A DNA stretch of 64,000 bases from SSC3 sp963769585 (GTDB lineage: Bacteria; Actinomycetota; Actinomycetes; Propionibacteriales; Nocardioidaceae): the NCBI GenBank assembly GCA_963769585.1, contig CAVYMJ010000006.1:310001-374000 (forward strand), written 5' to 3'. Below the pieces are notes generated by a model that saw nothing but the letters and a program-made list of their open reading frames with translations, was not told the DNA's origin and searched no databases. Below, one piece after another: positions 32,815 to 42,937 of the stretch. Every line of letters starts with the position of its first letter. The stretch's first letter is position 1. Made by a program: the position numbers and the translations under genes.

Positions 32815-34952
32815 CGGCGGAGGTTCACCACCTCCGTGCTGCTGGCGTGAGCGTGCTGCTCGCAGCCTCGCCCGAGGGCCTGCCCTGCCTGCTGCACTGG
32901 GGGTCGGACCTCGGCGAGGTGGGCCCCACGGAGCTCGCGTCGTACCTGCCGCTGCGCGAGCCCGGCATCCCGCACTCCGCCCTGGACGCGCCGAGGTGGC
33001 CCTCGGTGCTGCCGGAGAACGTCTCGGGCTACACCGGCACCCCGGCGCTGGAAGGGCTCCGGGTCGCTCCGTCGGCTGCCTGGGCGCCGCGGTTCCGGGC
33101 CTGGGACTGGGAGGCCGAGGAGCAGGCTGTCTCGCTGCGTTCGGTGGACCCCGAGGCAGGCCTCGAGGTGCACTGGCGGGTAGAGCTCACGCCCGAAGGG
33201 CTGGTCCGGGTTCGCAGTGAGCTGACCAACCTCGGCTCGGACGCCTACGTCGTCGGTGCGGTCCGCTCCGTCCTTCCCGTCCCGGCGTACGCCGACGAGC
33301 TGCTCGACCTGACCGGCCGCTGGTCGCGTGAGCGGTCGCCCCAAAGGCACGGGTTCCAGCATGGAACCTTCCTCCGGCAAGGCCGCCACGGCCGGTCCGG
33401 GCATGACGCCACGCTGCTCCTGATGGCCGGGGAGACCGGCTTCGACTTCGGCCGGGGGCGGGTCTGGGGGGTGCACCTGGCTTGGAGCGGCGACCACGCG
33501 ACGTATGCGGAACGGACCCCGGAAGGTGAGAGCCTGCTCGGCGGGTCGGAGCTCCTGGGGCCTGGAGAAGTCGTCCTCGATGAGGGTCAGGGCTATGTGA
33601 CCCCGTGGCTGGTCGGCGTCTACTCCGACCACGGCATGGACGGGTTGAGTGACCGGCTGCACCCCTTCGTCCGGCGGCGCTCACCGCGGAGCAGAGGACC
33701 TCGCCCGGTGGTCGTCAACACCTGGGAAGCCACCTACTTCAACCACGAGGTCGGCCGACTGACCGAGCTGGCCACACGTGCCGCTGCCGTCGGCGCCGAG
33801 CGCTTCGTCCTGGACGACGGCTGGTTCCATGGGCGCCGTCACGACCGGGCCGGCCTGGGGGACTGGACCGTCGACCGGGACGTCTGGCCTGACGGGTTGC
33901 ACCCCTTGGTTGACCGGGTGCGCGGCCTCGGGATGGACTTCGGACTCTGGGTGGAGCCGGAGATGGTGAACGTCGACTCGGAGCTCTACCGCAACCACCC
34001 GGACTGGCTGCTCCGCGGCCGCGATGGGCTCCCGGACGAGTGGCGGGGCCAGCAGGTGCTCGACCTCCAGCAGCCCGCGGCCTACGAGCACGTCCGCGAG
34101 GCGCTGCTCGCTCTGCTCGCCGAGTACGACGTGGCCTTCCTCAAGTGGGACCACAACCGCGACCTGGTGGATGTCGGCCACGCCGGGCGACCGGCCGTGC
34201 ACGGTCAGACGCTGGGGTTGTACCGGCTCCTGGACGAGCTCCGCGCTGCCCAGCCGAGCCTGGAGATCGAGACCTGCGCCTCGGGAGGGGGCCGGATCGA
34301 CCTCGAGATCCTGGCTCGCACCGACCGGGTGTGGCCCAGCGACACCCTCGACCCGGTGGAGCGACAGGCGATCCAGCGCTGGACCACGCTGCTGGTTCCG
34401 CCCGACCTGCTCGGGTGTCACATCGGCGGCCCGGTGGCGCACACCACCGGGCGGGCAACCCGGCTCGGGTTCCGGGCTGCGACGGCTCTGCTCGGCCATC
34501 TCGGGATCGAGTGGGACCTGGTGGCCGCGACCGACGCCGAGCGCGACGAGCTGAGGGCCTGGGTGCGGCTGCACAAGGAGCTCAGGCACCTGGTGAGCGA
34601 GGGACGGTGGGTGCGACCCCATCACCCGGATCCCGCGGTGAGCGTCTCCGGCGTGGTGGCCGCCGACCGCTCCGAGGCGGTGTACGTGGTCGCCGCCACG
34701 GCGAGCCTGGTGAGCCAGGCGCCGACCCCCGTCACTCTCGCCGGCCTCGACCCGGCGCGCCGCTACCGGATCACCGTCGCCGGCCAGGCGGGTCCCGACC
34801 ACCCCGTGGATCTCGGAAAGCCCTGGACGACGGCTGCCGGCGTCCCCGGATCGCTCCTGCTCGAGGCTGGCGTGAGACTGCCGGTGCTCGCCCCCGAGTC
34901 GGCGCTGGTGCTCCGGCTCGGGACGGCGACCGAGGCTGACCTCGACCTATGA
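32811..34952 (+). CDS. Alpha-galactosidase, GH36
   Basis: A 713-residue retaining alpha-galactosidase. An N-terminal beta-supersandwich precedes the TIM barrel, which starts near WEATYFNHEVGRLTEL; the nucleophile aspartate is in FLKWDHNRD and the acid/base aspartate in RVWPSDTLDPVER. ETCASGGGRID and LGCHIGGPVAHTTGR are typical GH36 motifs. There is no signal peptide, so it acts on imported sugar, releasing galactose from melibiose or raffinose-type oligosaccharides. GTG 32811 overlaps the permease stop; the long upstream frame is a G+C artefact. Confidence 0.92.
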   Translation: MTAEVHHLRAAGVSVLLAASPEGLPCLLHWGSDLGEVGPTELASYLPLREPGIPHSALDAPRWPSVLPENVSGYTGTPALEGLRVAPSAAWAPRFRAWDWEAEEQAVSLRSVDPEAGLEVHWRVELTPEGLVRVRSELTNLGSDAYVVGAVRSVLPVPAYADELLDLTGRWSRERSPQRHGFQHGTFLRQGRHGRSGHDATLLLMAGETGFDFGRGRVWGVHLAWSGDHATYAERTPEGESLLGGSELLGPGEVVLDEGQGYVTPWLVGVYSDHGMDGLSDRLHPFVRRRSPRSRGPRPVVVNTWEATYFNHEVGRLTELATRAAAVGAERFVLDDGWFHGRRHDRAGLGDWTVDRDVWPDGLHPLVDRVRGLGMDFGLWVEPEMVNVDSELYRNHPDWLLRGRDGLPDEWRGQQVLDLQQPAAYEHVREALLALLAEYDVAFLKWDHNRDLVDVGHAGRPAVHGQTLGLYRLLDELRAAQPSLEIETCASGGGRIDLEILARTDRVWPSDTLDPVERQAIQRWTTLLVPPDLLGCHIGGPVAHTTGRATRLGFRAATALLGHLGIEWDLVAATDAERDELRAWVRLHKELRHLVSEGRWVRPHHPDPAVSVSGVVAADRSEAVYVVAATASLVSQAPTPVTLAGLDPARRYRITVAGQAGPDHPVDLGKPWTTAAGVPGSLLLEAGVRLPVLAPESALVLRLGTATEADLDL

Positions 34953-35034
34953 CCACCGCCGCACTAGTGTGATGGGCGTCACCTTTACGACGGACCGTCC
35001 GGCACGTTCCTGCCGGTGAAGGGAGCAGTTCCGC

Positions 35035-36117
<1,083 letters not shown>

Positions 36118-36127
36118 GCTCTCCCGG

Positions 36128-37231
36128 GTGAGGGTGCGTTGGCGTGCGCCGGGGAGGGTCAACCTCGTCGGCGAGCACACCGACTACAACAACGGTTTCG
36201 CCCTGCCGTTCGCGATCGACGACGCGTGTGTCGCCGAGGTTGGCGAGGCCGACGGCCCGTCGTTCCAGGTCAGGTCGGTGCAGCAGGGGACGCCGGTCAC
36301 GGTCGCGCTCGAGGAGCTGCCGCAGCTTCCGCAGTCCAAGGTCCCTGGCTGGGTGCGCTATGTCCTCGGTCCCGCGTGGGCGCTCCAGCAGCGCGGTGTC
36401 GACGTGCCGCCCCTCGACATCCTCGTCGACAGCGCGGTGCCGGTCGGGGCCGGGCTGTCGTCCTCGGCCGCGCTGGTCTGTTCGGTCACGGCCGCCGTGG
36501 ACGACCTGCTCGAAGCCGGGCTTGGCCCTACCGGGCTGCTCGAGGTCTCGCGCGCCGCGGAGAACCTGGTGGCCGGTGCGCCTACCGGCGGACTCGACCA
36601 GCTTGCCTCACTGCGCTGTACCGCCGACCACGTGCTGCTCTGCGACTTCGGTGACCTGGGCACCGAGCAGCTCCCGATGCGGCTGGAGCCGCTCGGGCTC
36701 ACCGTCCTCGTGGTCGACTCGCGCGCCGGGCACAGCCACGCAGACGGCGAGTACGCCGCACGCAGGCGTGCCTGTGAAGGCGCTGCGGGACAGCTCGGCG
36801 TCGACTCGCTGCGTGACGTGCCACTGCCCGAGCTGGGGGTGGCACTCGACAAGCTCGACGGGGAGGAGCTTCGCCGCTACACCCGACATGTGGTGACCGA
36901 GAACGACCGGGTCCAGCAGGTGGCACGGTTGCTGCGCGCTGGCCGGGTGGCGGAGATCGGACCTTTGCTGTCGCAGTCGCAGGCCTCGATGCGTGACGAC
37001 TACCGGATCACGACTCCCGAGCTCGACCTGGCGGCTACCAGCCTGGAGGAGGCCGGCGCATTGGGCGCGAGGATGACCGGTGGCGGCTTCGGAGGGTGTG
37101 TGATCGCGCTGATCGAGGCGGAGCGGGTCGACGAGGCGGCCGGGCACGTCCGAGCGGCCTTCGCCGACCGTGGCTTCCGCGAGCCGGGCCACTTCGTGGT
37201 CCGCCCGGCGCAGGGAGTTACCAAGCTGTGA
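36128..37231 (+). CDS. galK: Galactokinase
   Basis: A 367-residue GHMP kinase that phosphorylates galactose at C1. The signature GRVNLVGEHTDYNNGFALP lies at the N-terminus, the P-loop-like PVGAGLSSSAAL near residue 105, and the third motif MTGGGFGGCVIAL at the C-terminus. GTG 36128 starts directly before the signature; TTG 36083 is an upstream in-frame alternative. The rest of the Leloir pathway (galT, galE) is not in the window. The stop overlaps the next start (GTGA). Confidence 0.9.
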   Translation: MRVRWRAPGRVNLVGEHTDYNNGFALPFAIDDACVAEVGEADGPSFQVRSVQQGTPVTVALEELPQLPQSKVPGWVRYVLGPAWALQQRGVDVPPLDILVDSAVPVGAGLSSSAALVCSVTAAVDDLLEAGLGPTGLLEVSRAAENLVAGAPTGGLDQLASLRCTADHVLLCDFGDLGTEQLPMRLEPLGLTVLVVDSRAGHSHADGEYAARRRACEGAAGQLGVDSLRDVPLPELGVALDKLDGEELRRYTRHVVTENDRVQQVARLLRAGRVAEIGPLLSQSQASMRDDYRITTPELDLAATSLEEAGALGARMTGGGFGGCVIALIEAERVDEAAGHVRAAFADRGFREPGHFVVRPAQGVTKL

Positions 37232-39147
37232 GCGAGGCGATCGACTCGAGGGCACGCGCCCGCCTCGGCGCGCTGGAGGGTGAGGCCTTCCTGGCGCGGC
37301 TGGACGTGGTTGGGGACGACCTGACCGAAGCGCTGACGGCGGTGTACGGCGAGCACACGGACGTGCCCGCCTTCGTCAGCACCCTGGTGGGCGACGCCCT
37401 GCTGGCGGCGGCAACGCGTTCCGAGCCACTGCGGGTGCTCGATCGCCGCCGCGAGGTCGACCCGGCCTGGTTCCTCCGCGAGGACCTGATCGGCTATGTC
37501 TGCTACGCCGACCGCTTCGCTGGCGGACTGCGCGGCGTACTCGGCAGGCTCGACTACCTGGAGGAGCTGGGAGCCCGCTACCTCCACCTGATGCCGCTGC
37601 TCCAGCCGCGTCCGGGCGCACACGACGGCGGGTACGCCGTACAGGACTACGCGGCCGTCGACCCCAAGGTCGGGACCATGGCCGACCTGGAGGAGCTCGC
37701 CGAAGGGATGCATGCCCGAGGCATGGCCCTGTGCGTCGACCTGGTGCTCAATCACACGGCCCGCGAGCACGAGTGGGCGCGCAAGGCGCAGGAAGGTGAT
37801 CCTGGGTACCGGGACTTCTATCTCTTCTTCCCCGACCGCACCGCGCCGGACGCCTACGAGCGCACCCTGCCCGAGGTCTTCCCGGACCTGGCGCCGGGCA
37901 GTTTCACCGCGCTCCCCGACGGCGGCTGGGTCTGGACGACCTTCAACGACTTCCAGTGGGACCTGAACTGGGCCAACCCGGCTGTGTTCCGGGCGATGCT
38001 CGGTGTGCTCTTCGGGCTGGCCAACCACGGCGTCGACGTGGTGCGGCTGGATGCGGCACCGTTCCTGTGGAAGCGGTTGGGCACGGACTGCCAGAACCAG
38101 CCGGAGGCACACCAGATCCTTCAGGCGCTCAAAGCCCTGACCCGGCTCGCGATGCCCGGGCTCATCCTCAAGGCGGAGGCGATCGTCGGCCCTGACCAGC
38201 TCGTTCCCTACCTGGGTGGACACGAGCAGTACCGGCCTGAGTGCGACCTCGCCTACGACAACCAGCTCATGGTGATGCTGTGGTCCTGCTTGGCCACCCG
38301 CGACACCCGGCTGGCCGTCCAGGCGCTGGGCCGGCGACGCCCGGTACCGACCCAAGCGGGCTGGGTGACCTACCTGCGCTGTCACGACGACATCGGCTGG
38401 GCGGTCAGTGACGTCGACGCCTGGGCGGTCGGGCTGGACCCGTACGAGCACCGGAGCTTCCTGGCGGCGTTCTTCTCGGGGAGCTATCCCGGCTCTTTCG
38501 CGCGCGGCTTGGACTTCCAGCGCAACGATGAGACCGGCGACGCGCGTACGTCGGGCGGCTGCGCTTCGCTGGCTGGCCTCGACGCCGCGCTCGAGGAGCG
38601 TTCGGACGCGGCGGTCGACGCGGCACTGGCCAGGATCGAGACCCTGTACGCAGTGGCGTTCTCGTTCGGGGGGATCCCGCTGATCTACATGGGCGACGAG
38701 ATCGCGCTCCGCAACGACGCCGGCTGGGCCTCCGACCCCGAGCATGCCGACGACAACCGCTGGCTGCACCGCCCTTCTATGGACTGGTCGGCGGCCGAGC
38801 GCCGCCTCGAGCGCGGATCGGTGGAGCAGCGGGCCTTCGATGCGATGCGACGGCTCGGGGCGACCCGGCGTACGACCAGGGCGTTTCGCTCGGACGGTAC
38901 GACGACGGTGCTGCCTGTGCAGAACCCGCATGTGCTGGCCTACGTCCGCTCCCACCCCCGGGCCGCGCCGGTACTGGCGTTGGCCAACTTCAGCGACGCC
39001 GAGGAGAGTGTTCCGATCGCGGTACTGGGTGCAGCGGGCTTCAGCTCACCGATGCACCTGCACTCGACCGCCGGTCGGATCGTCGCGGGGGACGGTCGGA
39101 TCCACCTACCGCCGTGGGGCTTCCTGTGGGTGACCAACTTCGTCTGA
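37228..39147 (+). CDS. Amylosucrase-like GH13 enzyme
   Basis: A 639-residue GH13 enzyme of the length and style of amylosucrase (subfamily 4). The catalytic nucleophile is in VVRLDAAPFLWKR, the acid/base in LILKAEAIVGP and the transition-state residue in RCHDDIGWA; QYRPECDLAYDNQLMVMLW is an amylosucrase block. The reaction would be sucrose to alpha-1,4-glucan plus fructose. Sucrose would be the second product of raffinose cleavage by the GH36 enzyme of this operon. A sucrose hydrolase or sucrose phosphorylase role cannot be excluded. The 3' end overlaps the convergent hydrolase gene by 42 bases. Confidence 0.83.
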   Translation: MSEAIDSRARARLGALEGEAFLARLDVVGDDLTEALTAVYGEHTDVPAFVSTLVGDALLAAATRSEPLRVLDRRREVDPAWFLREDLIGYVCYADRFAGGLRGVLGRLDYLEELGARYLHLMPLLQPRPGAHDGGYAVQDYAAVDPKVGTMADLEELAEGMHARGMALCVDLVLNHTAREHEWARKAQEGDPGYRDFYLFFPDRTAPDAYERTLPEVFPDLAPGSFTALPDGGWVWTTFNDFQWDLNWANPAVFRAMLGVLFGLANHGVDVVRLDAAPFLWKRLGTDCQNQPEAHQILQALKALTRLAMPGLILKAEAIVGPDQLVPYLGGHEQYRPECDLAYDNQLMVMLWSCLATRDTRLAVQALGRRRPVPTQAGWVTYLRCHDDIGWAVSDVDAWAVGLDPYEHRSFLAAFFSGSYPGSFARGLDFQRNDETGDARTSGGCASLAGLDAALEERSDAAVDAALARIETLYAVAFSFGGIPLIYMGDEIALRNDAGWASDPEHADDNRWLHRPSMDWSAAERRLERGSVEQRAFDAMRRLGATRRTTRAFRSDGTTTVLPVQNPHVLAYVRSHPRAAPVLALANFSDAEESVPIAVLGAAGFSSPMHLHSTAGRIVAGDGRIHLPPWGFLWVTNFV

Positions 39148-40083
39148 GCTGCTCTTCCCAGCGTTCGGTCCCAGGGATGCCGTGTTGGCGAGAGCGCGGA
39201 CCGCCTCGACCAGGTGAGGGAAGAGCTCGGGTGGCAGGTCGTGGCCCATCCCTTGGATCAGCAGGAGCTCGGCTCCCGGGATGGCATGCGCGGTGGCTCG
39301 GCCGCCGGACGCGTGGACCATGCGGTCCTGCAGCCCGTGCACCACGAGGGTCGGGACCTTCAGGCTGCGCAGCGCCCGGGTGCGGTCCGGCTGGGTCAGC
39401 ACGGCGACCATGTGGCGCAGCACGCCGGCCGGGTTGGTCCCTCGCTCCCAGGTGGCGGCAGCGCGGGCGCGGACGTAGTCGGGGTCCAGAGGGTAGGCGG
39501 GAGAGCCGATCAGCCGCCAGAACGCTGCGTTGGACTCGACGTACCCCTCGAGGGTCTTCGGTGCCGGCCTGAGCAGTCGCGGCAGGAGCTTGGGGTCCTG
39601 CCAGCCGACCGTACGGCGGCCCGTGGTGGACATGATCGAGGTGAGCGTGCGCACCCGGCCGGGGTGGCCCAGGGCCAGGGTCTGGGCGACCATCCCGCCC
39701 ATCGAGACGCCCAGGACGTGGGCGGAGTCGTGGCCGAGGTGGTCAAGCAGGCCGGCCGCGTCGTCGGCCAGGTCGGCCAGGGAGTACGGCGCGCGCACGT
39801 TCCGGCCCAGGAACGCCTTGGCCAGGGTGGCGCGCGAGATCCGCTGGGAGGAGATCCGGGTAGACCGGCCGGTGTCGCGAGTGTCGTAACGGATGACGTG
39901 AAACCCGGCGCCGGCGAGCATCGCGCAGAAGTCGTCGTCCCACCAGAGCATCGGTCCGCCGAGCCCCATCACGAGCAGCAGCGGCTCGTCAGCCGGGTCC
40001 CCGATCGTCTGGTAGCACAGCTCGAGGTCGTCGCCTAGCGGAGCCTGCTGTTCCCCGGAGACGGGTGCGTCCGTCGTGGTCAT
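39106..40083 (-). CDS. Alpha/beta hydrolase
   Basis: A 325-residue alpha/beta-hydrolase. The nucleophile elbow is LGVSMGGMVAQ, the oxyanion region LLLVMGLGGPMLWW, the acid is in VPTLVVHGLQDRMV and the histidine in GMGHDLPPELF. This pattern is common in actinobacterial proteins annotated as hydrolases or lipase-like esterases. ATG 40083 has AAGGAG upstream; the open frame to 40398 is not supported. Confidence 0.85.
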   Translation of the reverse strand: MTTTDAPVSGEQQAPLGDDLELCYQTIGDPADEPLLLVMGLGGPMLWWDDDFCAMLAGAGFHVIRYDTRDTGRSTRISSQRISRATLAKAFLGRNVRAPYSLADLADDAAGLLDHLGHDSAHVLGVSMGGMVAQTLALGHPGRVRTLTSIMSTTGRRTVGWQDPKLLPRLLRPAPKTLEGYVESNAAFWRLIGSPAYPLDPDYVRARAAATWERGTNPAGVLRHMVAVLTQPDRTRALRSLKVPTLVVHGLQDRMVHASGGRATAHAIPGAELLLIQGMGHDLPPELFPHLVEAVRALANTASLGPNAGKSSSDEVGHPQEAPRR

Positions 40084-40173
40084 CGACTCTCCTTCGCAGA
40101 GTCCGACAAGTCTACGTTTCCAGAACCTGCGACCGAAGCCGCCGGGGTGACGCATATTTTCCGGCGTAACGGT

Positions 40174-40179
40174 TACCGT
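40174..40179 (+). promoter_or_regulatory. -10 box of leaderless promoter for the esterase gene
   Basis: TACCGT lies 7 bases before ATG 40187, with no ribosome-binding site. Confidence 0.5.
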
Positions 40180-40186
40180 CTGTTGT

Positions 40187-41020
40187 ATGCAAGACCCCAC
40201 CGCCGCGTACCTGTGCCCCGAAGGTTTCCAGGGCCCACGGGGCCTGGCAATCGCCCGCGAGGCCAGCCTGCTGGTCGAAGCTGCCCGCCTGGCCGGGCGA
40301 ACCGCTGTGGTGCGCAGCCGGCGCAGGGCCCTGCCGTTCGCGTCCGGCCAGCCTGAACCGCTCGGCGCCGACCCGGTGCTGCTGATCCCGGGGTTCATGG
40401 CCGGTGACTACACGCTCCGGCTGATGTCGAGGTACCTACGAGGCGAGGGATACCGCACCTACGGCGCCCAGATCCGCTCCAACTCCGGCTGCCTGGCCGA
40501 GACCGCGGACCACCTCGAGCGCCGACTGGAGTCCGTCGCGATCAAGCGGGACCGGCAGGTGATGGTGGTCGGGCACTCCCTCGGCGGTCTGCTCGCCCGG
40601 GGCCTGGCCGCCCGGCGGCCGGACCTGGTCAGCGGCGTCATCACCATGGGCAGCCCGCTGCTGGCCCCCAGCGCCGTACACAACCTGCTGCTGGCCAACG
40701 TTCAGTTGCTCCTGGCCCTGCAGCGACGTGGCTTCGCCAAGGTGATGGGCGCGGACTGCACGGCGGGGGAGTGCGCGCGCTCGATGTGGGAGGAGTCGCG
40801 CAGGCCGGTCGGCCACGAGCTCCCCTTCACCTCCATCTACTCCCGCCGTGACGGGATCATGGACTGGCGTGCCTGCCTCGACCCAGCCGCCACCGCGGTC
40901 GAGGTTCCCACCAGCCACTGCGGAATGGCGATCGACCCCGTGGTCTTCGACGTGGTCACCAGCTCCCTGGCCGACGTCACCGCCAGGCGACTCCGCGGCC
41001 AGGTCCGAATCGCCCTCTAG
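40187..41020 (+). CDS. Alpha/beta-fold esterase/lipase
   Basis: A 277-residue hydrolase without a signal peptide. The oxyanion loop is VLLIPGFMAGDYTL, the nucleophile elbow VVGHSLGGLLARG (near residue 127), the acid in SRRDGIMDW and the histidine in PTSHCGMAIDP. This fits the PGAP1/EstA-like esterase group. It is divergent from another alpha/beta hydrolase. A short tandem repeat follows its stop. Confidence 0.85.
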   Translation: MQDPTAAYLCPEGFQGPRGLAIAREASLLVEAARLAGRTAVVRSRRRALPFASGQPEPLGADPVLLIPGFMAGDYTLRLMSRYLRGEGYRTYGAQIRSNSGCLAETADHLERRLESVAIKRDRQVMVVGHSLGGLLARGLAARRPDLVSGVITMGSPLLAPSAVHNLLLANVQLLLALQRRGFAKVMGADCTAGECARSMWEESRRPVGHELPFTSIYSRRDGIMDWRACLDPAATAVEVPTSHCGMAIDPVVFDVVTSSLADVTARRLRGQVRIAL

Positions 41021-41084
41021 GTTGAGCCGGGCGTGTGTGGTTGGTTGAGCCGGGCGTGTTGGTTGGTTGAGCCGGGCGTGTTGG
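41021..41084. repeat. Three tandem copies of a 22-23-base unit
   Basis: GTTGAGCCGGGCGTGT begins at 41021, 41044 and 41066, with units of 23, 22 and at least 19 bases. The array fills most of the space between the esterase and glpX stop codons and lies directly after the first one. Confidence 0.85.
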
Positions 41085-41097
41085 AGGGCTGGTCCGG

Positions 41098-42120
41098 TCA
41101 GTGGTCGAAGTCCACCGCGGCGTACGACTTGAGCTTGTGCAGCTTGTGCTCACTGATGATGTTGCGGATCGTGCCGCTGCGTGAGCGCATCACCAGTGAG
41201 TGCGTGGTAGCGCCTCCCGCCATGTAGCGGACGCCCTGCATGAGCTCGCCGTCGGTGATTCCCGTGGCCACGAAGAAGACATCGTTGCTGGTCACCAGGT
41301 CGTCGGTCGTCAGTACGGCGTCAAGGTCGAGACCGGCGTCGATCGCCCGCTGGCGCTCGTCGTCGCCGGTGGGCCACAGCCGGCCCTGGATGACCCCATC
41401 GAGGCACTTCATCGCGCAGGCGGAGATGATGCCCTCGGGCGTGCCGCCGATGCCGAGCAGTAGGTCGATGCCGGTGCCAGCGCGGGCGGCCATGATGGCA
41501 CCCGCGACGTCGCCGTCGGTGATGAACTTGATCCGGGCCCCGGTGGCGCGGATCTCGTCGACCAGGGTCTGGTGCCGGGGTCGGTCCAGGACGACGACGG
41601 TGACGTCCTCCGGGCGCGCACCCTTGGCCTTGGCGACCTGGGCGATGTTCTCGCCGACCGGGAAACGGATGTCCACCACGTCGGCAGCCTCCGGTCCGGT
41701 GACCAGCTTCTCCATGTAGAAGACCGCGGAGGGGTCGTACATCGAACCGCGAGGGGCTACCGCCATGACGGAGATGGCGTTGGTCATCCCCTTGGCCGTC
41801 AGCGTCGTACCGTCAATCGGGTCGACCGCCACGTCACACGCGGGACCGGTGCCGTCGCCGACCTCCTCGCCGTTGAACAGCATTGGGGCGTTGTCCTTCT
41901 CGCCCTCGCCGATAACCACCACGCCCTTCATGCCGACGGTGGAGATCAGGGCACGCATCGCGTTCACGGCGACGTCGTCCGCTCCGTTCTTGTCGCCGCG
42001 GCCGACCCAACGGCCGGCTGCCATGGCAGCCGCTTCGGTGACTCGGACCAGCTCCATCGCCAGGTTGCGGTCGGGAGCCTCGTGGGCGGCGGCGAGCGTG
42101 GGCGGAAGGTCGGATGACAT
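41098..42120 (-). CDS. glpX: Class II fructose-1,6-bisphosphatase
   Basis: A 340-residue lithium-sensitive-type phosphatase of gluconeogenesis. GEGEKDNAPML, VAVDPIDGTTLTAKG and ITDGDVAGAIMAARAGTGIDLLLGIGGTPEG are GlpX motifs with the metal-binding acidic residues. ATG 42120 follows a TACCAT box at 6 bases. The order glpX, DUF4245, xseB, xseA, ispH is conserved in mycobacteria as I recall it. Confidence 0.95.
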   Translation of the reverse strand: MSSDLPPTLAAAHEAPDRNLAMELVRVTEAAAMAAGRWVGRGDKNGADDVAVNAMRALISTVGMKGVVVIGEGEKDNAPMLFNGEEVGDGTGPACDVAVDPIDGTTLTAKGMTNAISVMAVAPRGSMYDPSAVFYMEKLVTGPEAADVVDIRFPVGENIAQVAKAKGARPEDVTVVVLDRPRHQTLVDEIRATGARIKFITDGDVAGAIMAARAGTGIDLLLGIGGTPEGIISACAMKCLDGVIQGRLWPTGDDERQRAIDAGLDLDAVLTTDDLVTSNDVFFVATGITDGELMQGVRYMAGGATTHSLVMRSRSGTIRNIISEHKLHKLKSYAAVDFDH

Positions 42121-42126
42121 GGCCCG

Positions 42127-42132
42127 ATGGTA
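42127..42132 (-). promoter_or_regulatory. -10 box of leaderless glpX promoter
   Basis: TACCAT on the minus strand lies 6 bases before ATG 42120. Confidence 0.5.
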
Positions 42133-42205
42133 TCGGCCCTCGGGGGAAATTGGTCCGGGGTACCGGTTGGATCGTTCGATTCGCCGGCCTGGAAGGATGG
42201 CTGCC

Positions 42206-42733
42206 GTGAGTCAGCAGCCAGCCCGCTACCAGCGCACCTTCCCGGGGCTGGTCGGCGCTTTGCTCGTGCTGGTCCTGGTAGTTCTCGGGTTCGTAGGCTT
42301 CCGGGCTCTCATCCGGTCCGACGTCCAGAGCCCTGTGCGGGCCGTGGACTACGCCGAGAGCCTGGAGTACTGGCAGAGCCAGGCCCGTTTCGAGATCCTC
42401 GCCCCTTCCTCGCTCCCGGCGGGCTGGAGAGCGACCAGCGCTCGCTTCGTGAGTTCACGACCCCAGTCGTGGCACTTGGGCGTGCTCACCGACTCCGAGC
42501 GCTACATCGGCGTCGAGCAGCGACGGTCCGACGTCGCCTCGATGGTGGCGGAGTTCGTCGACCCGGAGGCCGTCGCCGGGCCCGAGGTCGAGATAGCGGG
42601 GACCACGTGGCGCGCCTTCTCCGACGCCGGGGGAGACCGGGCCGTCGCGCGGCGCGAGGGCGGACTGACCACCCTGGTGGTCGGAACCGTCTCCCAGGAG
42701 CAGCTGGTCAGCTACGTCGAGACGTTGCGCTGA
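42206..42733 (+). CDS. DUF4245 membrane-anchored protein
   Basis: A 175-residue protein with one N-terminal helix (about residues 12-34, GLVGALLVLVLVVLGFVGFRAL) and an extracytoplasmic domain containing FEILAPSSLPAGWRATSARFV and the C-terminal LVVGTVSQEQLVSYVETL. This is the DUF4245 family. Function unknown. GTG 42206 has AAGGA about 9 bases upstream; ATG 42197 is in frame three codons earlier. It is divergent from glpX and convergent with xseB. Confidence 0.8.
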   Translation: MSQQPARYQRTFPGLVGALLVLVLVVLGFVGFRALIRSDVQSPVRAVDYAESLEYWQSQARFEILAPSSLPAGWRATSARFVSSRPQSWHLGVLTDSERYIGVEQRRSDVASMVAEFVDPEAVAGPEVEIAGTTWRAFSDAGGDRAVARREGGLTTLVVGTVSQEQLVSYVETLR

Positions 42734-42739
42734 CCACCG

Positions 42740-42937
42740 TCACGACGGCTCAGGTTCGACCGCTGCGTCAAGCTGCTTGCGGGCTCCGTCGAGCTTGGCC
42801 TGGCAGATCGTGGCGAGCTTCTCGCCTCGCTGCCACAGCGCCAGCGACTCCTCGAGCGTGATGCCTCCCTGCTCGAGCGTGCGGACCACCTCGATCAGCT
42901 CCTCGCGCGCTGCTTCGTAGCTCAGCTCGTCGGTCAC
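42740..42937 (-). CDS. xseB: Exodeoxyribonuclease VII small subunit
   Basis: A 65-residue helical protein: LSYEAAREELIEVVRTLEQGGITLEESLALWQRGEKLA is the standard XseB core. It binds XseA to form exonuclease VII, which degrades single-stranded DNA. GTG 42937 overlaps the xseA stop. Confidence 0.93.
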   Translation of the reverse strand: MTDELSYEAAREELIEVVRTLEQGGITLEESLALWQRGEKLATICQAKLDGARKQLDAAVEPEPS

